Shown here one piece after another: positions 21,350-29,070 of a DNA stretch of 64,000 nt (position 1 is the stretch's first letter; each line of letters opens with the position of its first letter). The notes beneath the pieces were generated by a model. That model saw only the letters and a program-made list of their open reading frames with translations, ran no database searches and had not been told where the DNA came from. The position numbers and the translations under genes were made by a program. The stretch is from Tricholomella constricta (taxonomy: Eukaryota > Basidiomycota > Agaricomycetes > Agaricales > Lyophyllaceae), in contig JAACJP010000002.1 of assembly GCA_013368375.1 (NCBI GenBank), positions 1,364,001 through 1,428,000 of the forward strand, in the 5' to 3' direction.

Positions 21350-24300
21350 CTAGATTGTGGGGTCTCGTGGTTTCCTTGGGAATAGACGATGGAATTCGAG
21401 GGCCATGTCTTTTGCTCCCTCTATGTTTCCTGCTGGTTCCCATGTGTCGTCCTCAGGGCCATATCCTTCCCATCGTACCAAGTAGAGCACGTGTTTCCCT
21501 CGTGTTCGGGAGTCTAGGATTCGTTCTACTTCGTAGTGCTCCTCGCCCTCGATTTCGATTGTCTGCGGAGGTGGCTTTGATCGTCCTGGGAAGTTCTCGT
21601 GTTCGTGTTTTTCGAGTAACTTGACGTGGAACACATTGTGAATTCCCTTCAGTGTCGGAGGTAGTTCCAGTCGATACGCGTGGCTGGAGATCTTCTGTAG
21701 GATTTTGAAGGGGCCCAGTCTCCGGTGGTCCAGCTTTTTGGAGGGGCGTTTCGTTTTGATGTTCCGGCAATCGAGCCATACCTTCGTTCCTACAGCCCAA
21801 TCTGGTGTAGGGTCCCGTTTCTTGTCCGCGAATCGTTTGTAGGCTTCGTTTGCGATCTCTATCTCTTGGCGGAGGTAGTCCTGGAGGGTCCGGAGGTCTA
21901 CGGCTACCTCCTGGGCTTCCTTTGCCGGTATGTCTTTTATAGAGATTGTCAGGCGGGGGTGATAACCCTTGTTCGCAAAGAAAGGAGAGACTCCCGTGGT
22001 CGAATGGGTCGTATTGTTATACGTGAATTCCGCCAGTGGGAGCTGTGTTCGCCAGTTGGTCTGGAGGTAGTTCACGTATATCCGGAGGTACTGTTCCAGT
22101 GTCTGATTTACTCGTTCCGTCTGGCCGTCGGTCTCCGGGTGATACGCGGTCGAAAGGTTCGATTTAATGTCCAGGGCTTTACACAGCGAGCTCCAGAAAC
22201 GGGAGACGAAGAGGGTGCCCCTGTCCGATATGATGTCGTCAGGCAGTCCGTGCTTGGAGAAGACATGTTCCAAGAATAGTTGAGCAAGTTCCTTTGCTGT
22301 GTCCGTTGTGTGACAGGGTATGAAGATGCCTTGCTTGGTGAGGCGGCATACTACGACCAGTATGGCGTCGTACCCATCCGATTCCGGTAGTTCTACAATG
22401 TGGTCCATGGATATGGAGGCCCACGCCCTTCGCCCAATCTGGAGTGGTTTCAATAGTCCGTATGGGCTATGGCGTGGGACCTTCGCTCTTTTACAGGTAT
22501 AACAGCTTCGGACGTATCGAGTGACCTCCTTCCTTAATCCGGGCCAGAAATAAGTCCTCATGATGAGTTGTGTGGTCTTTCTGATCCCTGGATGTCCGCG
22601 CAGTTTGTGGTCGTGATGTTGCTGTAGGATGTCGAGGCGTAATCTGGGATGGTCCGGTACGTAGATTCTTCCGTCGCGAAGGAGTAGTTTGCCATCATCG
22701 GATAGGGAGAACGCGGAGGTCTCATCTCCGGGTTTGGGTGCGTGTCTCTCGAAGAATTCGTCTTGGGGTGTGTTCCGGATGTTGTTTAGTAGGAGCTCCT
22801 CGTTCAGTATTAGGGCCGCGTTCAATCGTTCGGGGGGTATGATGATGCGGTTGTTGAACGAATTATGATCCTGTTCGAACCCTTTCTTGGGATACACGTC
22901 TGGCCGTCGCGTGAGGGCATCTGGTTTCGCTCCTAATCTTCCGGGTCTGTAATTTATTTGGAAGTCGAAATTCGCCAGGCATTCCGACCATCGTGCTTGT
23001 CTGCGACTGAGTTGCTTGGTCGTAGAGAAATACTGTAGGTTGTTGTGGTCGGAGTACACTTGAATGCGGTGGGGAGATCCCTCTAGGTAGGCCCTCCATT
23101 GCTTAAATGCTTCCACGATTGCTAGGAGCTCCTTGTCATAGATGTCGTAGTTGAGCTCCGCGTCTATCATAGTTCTTGCATAGAAGGCGACAGGACGTAA
23201 GTCTTGTGATGTATCGTCAAATTGGGAGATGATCCCCGCTATGGCGAAGTCGGAAGCGTCGCACTCTAATATCACCGGTAGTTGAGGATCGAAGTGTCGT
23301 AGGATGGGTGCGGAGGAGAATGCTTTCTTCAATAGCTCGAAGACTCCTTCGCATTCGGAATCCCATTTCCAGATTGTGTCCTTTTGCGTGAGTTTGTTTA
23401 ACCTCTTCGTTATGCCCGAGTAATTGTCGATAAACCGCCGATAGAAGTTTGCAAAGCCTAGGAAAGATTGGAGTTCCTTGACCTTCGTCGGCCTAGGCCA
23501 CTTCCGAATCGCGTCGACTTTTCCTGGGTCCATCTTTACTCCGCTGGGGGATACGATGACGCCTAGGTATTCGATCTCCGTAGTGTGAAACGTGCATTTC
23601 TCCGGTTTCGCATGAAGGTTGTGTTTCCGGAGCCTCTCGAGGACCTTCCGAACGTGTCCGTGATGTTCCTCTAAGGTCTCCGAGAAAACCAGAATGTCGT
23701 CGAGATAGATCACTACGAACACGTCGTTCATGTCGTGAAAGATGTCGTTCATGAAGTGTTGGAATGTCGCGGGTGAGTTTGTCATGCCGAAAGGCATTAC
23801 CAGGTATTCGAAAAGTCCATAACGAGTGCGGAAGGCTGTCTTCCATTCGTGTCCCGGAGCTATGCGGACGTTGTTGTAGCCCACTCGGAGGTCGATCTTC
23901 GAGTATACTTTCGCTTTTTGAAGTCGGTCTATGAGGTCTCCGATCAGAGGTAGAGGGTAACGGTTCTTCTTGGTGATCCGATTTAATCCTCTATAGTCCA
24001 CGCATAGCCGGAGTGATCCGTCCTTCTTCTTTGCGAACAGTACCGGAGCTCCCGCTGACGAACTCGAAGGTCGGATGAACCCTTTTCCGAGCATCTCGTC
24101 GATGTAATCCTTCAATGCTTTCAACTCCAGTTCGGACATGTTGTATATCTTTCCGAAGGGAGGGGTAGTGTTTTCGTCGAGTTCCACTGTGTGATCGTAA
24201 GGTCGGTGTGGGGGGATGGTTTTCGCTTCGCCCGCTGAGAATACGTCTTCGAAGTCCCTGTACTCCGGAGGTACGACTTCCTCAAAGATTTCCTTTTCTG

Positions 24301-25849
24301 TCTTTGGTTGCTTGGGTTCGTCGTCGGAAGTGTTATTGGCATGGAGGTGTTCCTCTTGTTCAGTGGGGGAGATGTGTAGTTGGAACGCTGTGGCTCCGTC
24401 CCTGATGAGGTTTGCGAATGGCGCCGCTCCAATCAGGCGGATGTTTTGTGTTTCGACATCCTCTTCTCCCTCTCCGGTTTCGTCTTCGACCTCCGTTTCC
24501 GGGTTGGCTTCATCTTCTTCCCGTGTTTCTGTCGTTGGGGACGTTGCGGATCTCCGTTTGGGGTGGGGTTTGAATTTGGACCTCGGAACGTTTGGAGGGA
24601 AATAGTTCGGTGGAGGTGGTTTTCGGGTGCGTTTCCGTCCCGTTACCTCCTCTGGCGTCTCTGTTGTTGGTGTTGGTGCTTCCTCCTGAGGTTCGTTGGT
24701 GTTTGGGCGGGTGTCTTCCTCCTTCATGTTATCGCTGGAGGTGTCGTTCTGATCGTTTTCGTCGTCCAGGAGGTCCCTGAGGAGGGGTTGTTTTTCCGAA
24801 AGGGGGTTGGCTGGTTTCGGAGCTTCGACGTCTTCCTCCTCTTCAAGGGTCACAGTTCTCCATTGCGTCTTCTGGGAAAGCGATATCGCGGCTAGTCCTG
24901 CCCCTTGTTCCATGGTCATGGACATTTCCCGCCAGTCGATGTCCGGATTTGCTTCCCGTAACCAAGGTAATCCGAGCACTAGTGGCGTGGCCGGGTGTAA
25001 CTGTGTTATGAGGAGGTCGACCTTATACTGTAGTCCGTTCTCAAGTTTGATTGTTTCGGGACTATGGTGTGAAATGGCTCCACCTCCGCTGGGGTTTCCG
25101 TCGAACAGTTGTAGGGTCATGGGGTTGGCGAGAGGTTCCGGTTTCGTACACGAGGATTGTGCTATGAAATTTCCCGCCGCTCCACTATCGATAAGTGCCC
25201 GTAGTCGCGTTGAGGATCCTTCTAACTGTACTTCGATCGTGAAGGAGCGAGCTGACCGCGAGGGTAAGCGTTGATTTCCTGTGCTTGTTGTCGTTGGGAC
25301 GACTTCCTTTTTTCTTCGGAGGTCCGGTAGTGATCCTTCAATTTTGCCGTTTGACCCCCGTCGTAGCGTGATGCAGAGGTCTTTCCAATTTATGCGGGGA
25401 TTGACCTCCTTCAGCCATGATAGTCCCAGCACTATCGTCGCTGTCTCGTGGAGTCTCGTTAAGAGGAATCTTATCCTCTGAGTGGTGCCGTCACTGAATC
25501 TGACGTCGTTGGTGGTATAGTGTGTGATTTTGCCTGATGCGGAGGGTTCCCCATCAAATAGGCAAAGGTTTATTGGGGGTTTGAGCTCCTCAAGGTGGAG
25601 CCCGCGTGATGTCGCCATGTCGGAGTCCATGAAATTGTCGGTAGCTCCGCTGTCGATGAGCGTGTTTTCGGGGTCTTCTCCTCCTCCGTTTGGCGTGAGG
25701 TGTATTAGAAATGCCAGTGACGAATGGGAGGAGAGAGTTACTGTGCGGGTGTCCGTTGTCGATAATGCCGTTGCGCGTAGTTTAGTGTCAAGGTCCGGTT
25801 TTAGATCTTCGCGATTCAGAGCCCGGGCAAGTCCTGAATCGCCCCCGCG
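21350..25849 (-). CDS. Gypsy-1 pol: tandem protease, RT, RNase H, integrase, chromodomain
   Basis: Expressed by -1 frameshift from gag; the first ATG in this frame (25630) is probably not the true start. Order: retropepsin 1 (NTLIDSGATDNF, Asp codon 25652-25654; VLGLSWLKEVNP), retropepsin 2 (ALIDSGAAGNF, Asp codon 25187-25189; VLGLPWLREANP), acidic Pro-rich linker, RT with KIDLRVGYNNVRI and VVIYLDDILVF, RNase H (LECDASDFAIAG, YDIYDKELLAI), integrase zinc site (HKLRGHPG...CYTCKRAK) and catalytic DDE (SMDHIVELP, ISDRGTLF, ETDGQTERVNQ), and a C-terminal chromodomain (YEVERILDSR, YLVRWEGYGPEDDTWEP). The frame is uninterrupted to 21350. Two complete protease domains are unusual. Confidence 0.95.
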   Translation of the reverse strand, partial: RGGDSGLARALNREDLKPDLDTKLRATALSTTDTRTVTLSSHSSLAFLIHLTPNGGGEDPENTLIDSGATDNFMDSDMATSRGLHLEELKPPINLCLFDGEPSASGKITHYTTNDVRFSDGTTQRIRFLLTRLHETATIVLGLSWLKEVNPRINWKDLCITLRRGSNGKIEGSLPDLRRKKEVVPTTTSTGNQRLPSRSARSFTIEVQLEGSSTRLRALIDSGAAGNFIAQSSCTKPEPLANPMTLQLFDGNPSGGGAISHHSPETIKLENGLQYKVDLLITQLHPATPLVLGLPWLREANPDIDWREMSMTMEQGAGLAAISLSQKTQWRTVTLEEEEDVEAPKPANPLSEKQPLLRDLLDDENDQNDTSSDNMKEEDTRPNTNEPQEEAPTPTTETPEEVTGRKRTRKPPPPNYFPPNVPRSKFKPHPKRRSATSPTTETREEDEANPETEVEDETGEGEEDVETQNIRLIGAAPFANLIRDGATAFQLHISPTEQEEHLHANNTSDDEPKQPKTEKEIFEEVVPPEYRDFEDVFSAGEAKTIPPHRPYDHTVELDENTTPPFGKIYNMSELELKALKDYIDEMLGKGFIRPSSSSAGAPVLFAKKKDGSLRLCVDYRGLNRITKKNRYPLPLIGDLIDRLQKAKVYSKIDLRVGYNNVRIAPGHEWKTAFRTRYGLFEYLVMPFGMTNSPATFQHFMNDIFHDMNDVFVVIYLDDILVFSETLEEHHGHVRKVLERLRKHNLHAKPEKCTFHTTEIEYLGVIVSPSGVKMDPGKVDAIRKWPRPTKVKELQSFLGFANFYRRFIDNYSGITKRLNKLTQKDTIWKWDSECEGVFELLKKAFSSAPILRHFDPQLPVILECDASDFAIAGIISQFDDTSQDLRPVAFYARTMIDAELNYDIYDKELLAIVEAFKQWRAYLEGSPHRIQVYSDHNNLQYFSTTKQLSRRQARWSECLANFDFQINYRPGRLGAKPDALTRRPDVYPKKGFEQDHNSFNNRIIIPPERLNAALILNEELLLNNIRNTPQDEFFERHAPKPGDETSAFSLSDDGKLLLRDGRIYVPDHPRLRLDILQQHHDHKLRGHPGIRKTTQLIMRTYFWPGLRKEVTRYVRSCYTCKRAKVPRHSPYGLLKPLQIGRRAWASISMDHIVELPESDGYDAILVVVCRLTKQGIFIPCHTTDTAKELAQLFLEHVFSKHGLPDDIISDRGTLFVSRFWSSLCKALDIKSNLSTAYHPETDGQTERVNQTLEQYLRIYVNYLQTNWRTQLPLAEFTYNNTTHSTTGVSPFFANKGYHPRLTISIKDIPAKEAQEVAVDLRTLQDYLRQEIEIANEAYKRFADKKRDPTPDWAVGTKVWLDCRNIKTKRPSKKLDHRRLGPFKILQKISSHAYRLELPPTLKGIHNVFHVKLLEKHEHENFPGRSKPPPQTIEIEGEEHYEVERILDSRTRGKHVLYLVRWEGYGPEDDTWEPAGNIEGAKDMALEFHRLFPRKPRDPTI

Positions 25850-25855
25850 TTTCCC
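25811..25855 (-). promoter_or_regulatory. programmed -1 ribosomal frameshift signal between gag and pol of Gypsy-1
   Basis: In the gag frame the minus strand reads G-GGA-AAC (25855-25849), the X-XXY-YYZ slippery heptamer GGGAAAC. A 6-nt spacer (25848-25843) follows, then a perfect 9-bp stem GCGATTCAG / CTGAATCGC (25842-25834 and 25819-25811) with a 14-nt loop. The gag stop codon (25818-25816) lies in the 3' arm. Pol is open in the -1 frame through this point. GGGAAAC is a known -1 site in some retroviruses. Confidence 0.85.
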
Positions 25856-28677
25856 TCTTCTGTCTTGTGATGGAATTCGAAGATGTCGTCGCCGATGAGA
25901 TAGGTGGCTCTGCCCATGGTGTTTGCTGTTGGGCAGTCGCGCATCCAGTGTTCCAGATCACCGCATAGGATGCAGGCCTTGTCTCGAATTCGTTGTTGCT
26001 TTACGTCTTCATCGATCTTCACCCAGGGGCGCGTTGACTTCTTGAACCCGAAGTTGTTGGCTTGTAGTGCCTCTTCGTCATCCCATGTGATTTCTTGGTC
26101 TTGCGCCTTACCTTCCTTACCTGAGTCCGGGTCCTGATCGTGACTTTCGGCGTTCAACCGTGCGTTCCTGTTCCCTTGAGCCGTTTGCGGCGTCGTGCGG
26201 TTTGCGGGTCCGGCCGAAGGTCCAATCGGAGGTCGTGCGGAGGTGTTGGAGGTATTCGTGTTATTCGCCCAGAGGGGTTTGTAGGACTCTGGATTTTCTA
26301 TACGATGTTCCCAGTACCTCCGGTCGATTTGAGTGATCAGATCTCGGTAACCTTCGTAGGTTTCAGGGCTTGGTGCGATGGCTAGGACGTTGAGGATTCG
26401 TTGGGGGAGCGCTTTTCGCAGCGTGAATTGTAGCGCTACCCAGTTCCAGCCTGTTTCGTATGCTTCCTGTTCGAACTTGATGATGAAAGCTGTGAACTTT
26501 TCCCATTCCTTCATTTTCAGTCGTGAGATGTTATTCTCGGCTTCCACCCTGGAGTTCGGTATGCCAAAGCGTGATCCCAATTCGTGTACGAACCCTTCCC
26601 AGTTCGTGAACATTGGGTGTTGCGGGTTGTACGTGAGTTGCAGGCGGAAGTAGTCCATGGCTCCGTCCTTTAAGTAGGAGCTCGCGAATGATACTTTCAG
26701 GTGGTCCTGTTCGTAGGTAATCGCCTTGGCTTGAAACGTTACTAGGCATTCCGTGACGAAGGTCTTCCATCTCCTCGGTTCTTTTCCAGTGAAGGGGTCC
26801 GGTTTCCTGATGTCGATTTTCGATTCCAGGTTTAGGAGGTGTCGGTACTGTTCCGGGGTCAGGTTTTGATTTGGGCCTAAGAATTGTTGTGGTGGAGGTG
26901 GGGGTCGTTGAGGGTTTGCGAATTGGCCTCCTCCCGGATTTCCGGGTGGGCCTCCTCCTCCTCCTCCTCCGTGGCCTCCTCCTCCCCGTCCGGGACCTCC
27001 GGGGCCTACCGGGCCTCCTGGTCCTTGTGGTGGTCCGTATCCTCCGTGACCTCCCCCTCCTCCAGGACCTCCTGTTCCTCCGGGGCCGTTTCCCCAATAA
27101 CCTCCTCCTCCCCCTCCTGGTCCTCCGGGGCCGTTTCCCCATTGAGTTCCTCTCGGGGTAGGTGGTCCTGAAGATCCCGGAGGTGGTTGGGACTGTGGAG
27201 GTGGTCCGTTGTACTGGGGGTTCGGTCGTCCGCCGGGTATGGGTGGGGCTGGTCCGGGGTTGTAGCCAGTTCTGTATTGTTCGAACTGGGGGAATTGTTG
27301 TTGGGTCCCTTGCCTTCCGTCGAGGATGTTTACGTTTTGACCGGGGCCGGGGTCCGCTCCGATTCCACGGCGTTCTCTTGGGGAGATTGGGCGTGGGCCT
27401 TGCGGTGACCTCCTGTTCTGGTTCGCCAGGTGAGGTGGTGTTTGGCGCCAGTCTTCTCGTGTCCTTGGGGGTGCTCCTCTTTCTTCTCGGTTTTCTTCGC
27501 GTAATTCGTAGCTATGAGCGTACGACAGCGGCGTTGGGATTCCTTGTTCCGACGGAGGTAGGGGAATATTCTCGGGTTCCCTCTGAGGAGCTCCTTCTTC
27601 CCTTGCGGAGGTCCTTTGTGGGCCTTGAAAACCCGAGTTTGGCCTGGAGAATGGTCCTTCGAAAGAGGGGTTCTCTTCGGGGATCCTTTGCAAATTTTGG
27701 GCTCCCCAGAATCCGAACGTCGGAGCTCTTCGAGCGTCTGTCCCTGGTGTGACGGTGGGTTCGAACCCTTCTTGGCTGGGGGGTGCGTTCCCTTGGTTCA
27801 TCCTCCTGAGTAGAGCCGAAGCTGTCTGCGTATTGACAGTGCTTGTCGCTCGTGGAGGTTCTTCGAATCTAGTTTCAATTCTGGAGGGAATGGGCTCCTG
27901 AATTGGCATGTGGAAGGAACGTCCCGCGCTTTGGGGGTCGGAGAATCTTCTTCCCTCGTTGGACGTCTGGATTTCTCCAGCCAGGGCGCGTAACCTTTTT
28001 TCGTTTCCCCCCATTTGTAGCAACACCGTCAGTTGTGGGGGTAATCGATGGGCTTCGTGCAGTTGTATGGTCGACAACACGAGGTTGGCCCATTGTTCCG
28101 GTGTTCGGGGTTGATGATCCATCCCCATGGTTTCGACTAGGAGCTCGTGCGCTTGTCGTGAAAACTCTTCCCGCGTCATGCGGAGCTCGTAGAGTATCCT
28201 TTCGTGGTCTGAACCGTGTAGGAAGGGGTTTTGTTGACGAGCGAAGTGTCCCTGTCCCTCCTCCCGAGCCCTATCCCTCCTCTGGAACATCTCCGGGTGC
28301 CTCAACCTTTCGTAGTATGACCCGGGAGTCTGGTTACTTGAAGGCGGAGGTCCGGAGGCCGTTGCGGATGGTGGTAAGGGGGGATAGTTGGGGGTGGCGA
28401 GTTGGTAGGACGGGTTGAATACGTTTGAGGGGGTCCGGGGTAGAGGTCGTCGAGGGTCCTGACTGGCTGAGGAAAAGTCCCCCTCGTGTTGGCCTGGTTG
28501 GAAAATGTTGTGTTCTAGCCTGGACCTGTTGGTTCCGAAGGTCCCTTGCATCATGTGTCCTGTTGAGGCAGGGGAGGTTTCGAAAGGTGGTGGTGAAGGT
28601 CTTCTTTGTGTGAAAGAGGGACCTTCGAAGTTTTGATAGCGGACTGTGGTGTTGGGCTCCACTATCGTCGAGGACAT
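25816..28677 (-). CDS. Gypsy-1 gag
   Basis: 953 codons from ATG 28677. The N-terminal two thirds is Pro/Gly/Gln-rich and probably disordered, including Gly-Pro tracts that look like low-complexity expansion (27000-27240). The retrotransposon gag/capsid fold follows: FVTECLVTFQAKAITYEQDH, LKDGAMDYFRLQL, WEGFVHELGSRFG, WEKFTAFIIKFEQEAYETGW. A CCHC zinc knuckle lies near the C-terminus (CILCGDLEHWMRDC, C-x2-C-x4-H-x4-C). The stop TGA (25816-25818) is bypassed by -1 frameshift to make gag-pol. It would form the particle and package RNA. The plus-strand ORFs across it are shadows. Confidence 0.93.
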   Translation of the reverse strand: MSSTIVEPNTTVRYQNFEGPSFTQRRPSPPPFETSPASTGHMMQGTFGTNRSRLEHNIFQPGQHEGDFSSASQDPRRPLPRTPSNVFNPSYQLATPNYPPLPPSATASGPPPSSNQTPGSYYERLRHPEMFQRRDRAREEGQGHFARQQNPFLHGSDHERILYELRMTREEFSRQAHELLVETMGMDHQPRTPEQWANLVLSTIQLHEAHRLPPQLTVLLQMGGNEKRLRALAGEIQTSNEGRRFSDPQSAGRSFHMPIQEPIPSRIETRFEEPPRATSTVNTQTASALLRRMNQGNAPPSQEGFEPTVTPGTDARRAPTFGFWGAQNLQRIPEENPSFEGPFSRPNSGFQGPQRTSAREEGAPQREPENIPLPPSEQGIPTPLSYAHSYELREENREERGAPPRTREDWRQTPPHLANQNRRSPQGPRPISPRERRGIGADPGPGQNVNILDGRQGTQQQFPQFEQYRTGYNPGPAPPIPGGRPNPQYNGPPPQSQPPPGSSGPPTPRGTQWGNGPGGPGGGGGGYWGNGPGGTGGPGGGGGHGGYGPPQGPGGPVGPGGPGRGGGGHGGGGGGGPPGNPGGGQFANPQRPPPPPQQFLGPNQNLTPEQYRHLLNLESKIDIRKPDPFTGKEPRRWKTFVTECLVTFQAKAITYEQDHLKVSFASSYLKDGAMDYFRLQLTYNPQHPMFTNWEGFVHELGSRFGIPNSRVEAENNISRLKMKEWEKFTAFIIKFEQEAYETGWNWVALQFTLRKALPQRILNVLAIAPSPETYEGYRDLITQIDRRYWEHRIENPESYKPLWANNTNTSNTSARPPIGPSAGPANRTTPQTAQGNRNARLNAESHDQDPDSGKEGKAQDQEITWDDEEALQANNFGFKKSTRPWVKIDEDVKQQRIRDKACILCGDLEHWMRDCPTANTMGRATYLIGDDIFEFHHKTEEGNAGAIQDLPGL

Positions 28678-28694
28678 GTCCGGTGGGTGGGTAG

Positions 28695-28706
28695 ACCTCG
28701 ATATTA
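28695..28706 (-). promoter_or_regulatory. Gypsy-1 primer binding site, self-priming type
   Basis: Directly inside the 5' LTR the minus strand reads TAATATCGAGGT (12 nt). Its exact complement ACCTCGATATTA occurs in the LTR (28961-28950), starting 35 nt downstream of TATATAA (28996-28990), where transcription should begin. There is no TGG start as for a tRNA PBS. This is the layout of Tf1 self-priming. Confidence 0.8.
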
Positions 28707-29065
28707 TGTTAGGACCTGTGTAGCACGCCGGTTACAGAGTTATTCTGGAACCACCGAAGCGGACAGGCCTGACGTCCGTCAAGGAAGACGGCCTACGAAG
28801 GAGTATTCGGAGGTCGTGAGCGTTGACGGAGGTGTTCACCGGGGCTGATTCGAACGAACGAGCTCAAGTGATACGGGTGTGAAGCCAAATAGATTGAGAG
28901 AGAGAGAGAGAAACGAGAACGAGAATCGAGAACTAGTCTTAACAATAGGTAATATCGAGGTGAAGAGTCTGGAAAGAAGTGGTGTCATGTTATATACAGT
29001 GGGTAGGCGTGGGAAAGCGTAGTGGGATGTGATTTTAGGGGTGGTTGTTAGGGGCGGTCGTGACA
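28707..29065 (-). repeat. Gypsy-1 LTR (5' LTR) with TATA box
   Basis: 359 bp, visually identical to 18548-18906. TATATAA lies at 28996-28990 (minus). The TSD GTTCA follows at 29066-29070. Confidence 0.95.
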
Positions 29066-29070
29066 GTTCA

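Larger units (their letters stand above)
18548..29065 (-). mobile_element. Gypsy-1: chromodomain Ty3/gypsy element with extra opposite-strand gene
   Basis: 10,518 bp. LTRs of 359 bp (18548-18906 and 28707-29065) look identical, TSD GTTCA, so insertion is recent. Minus strand: gag (28677-25816), a -1 frameshift signal, then pol with two protease domains, RT, RNase H, integrase and chromodomain (to 21350). Plus strand: a spliced gene (19129-21143) between the pol end and the 3' LTR. A purine-rich tract precedes the 3' LTR (minus GAGGAGGGGG at about 18908-18918). The PBS is complementary to the predicted RNA 5' end, suggesting self-priming as in Tf1. The chromodomain places it among chromoviruses. 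Confidence 0.95.

Noticed and set aside
26531..28418. Several 70-200 codon ORFs across Gypsy-1 gag in other frames
   Set aside because: Repetitive Arg or Ser/Val runs arise from the Gly/Pro-rich gag repeat read out of frame.
28836..29065. C-terminal 77 codons of the long Copia-1 ORF, and the same peptide at 18677-18907
   Set aside because: This is translation into the Gypsy-1 LTR after the insertion point, not part of the copia protein.
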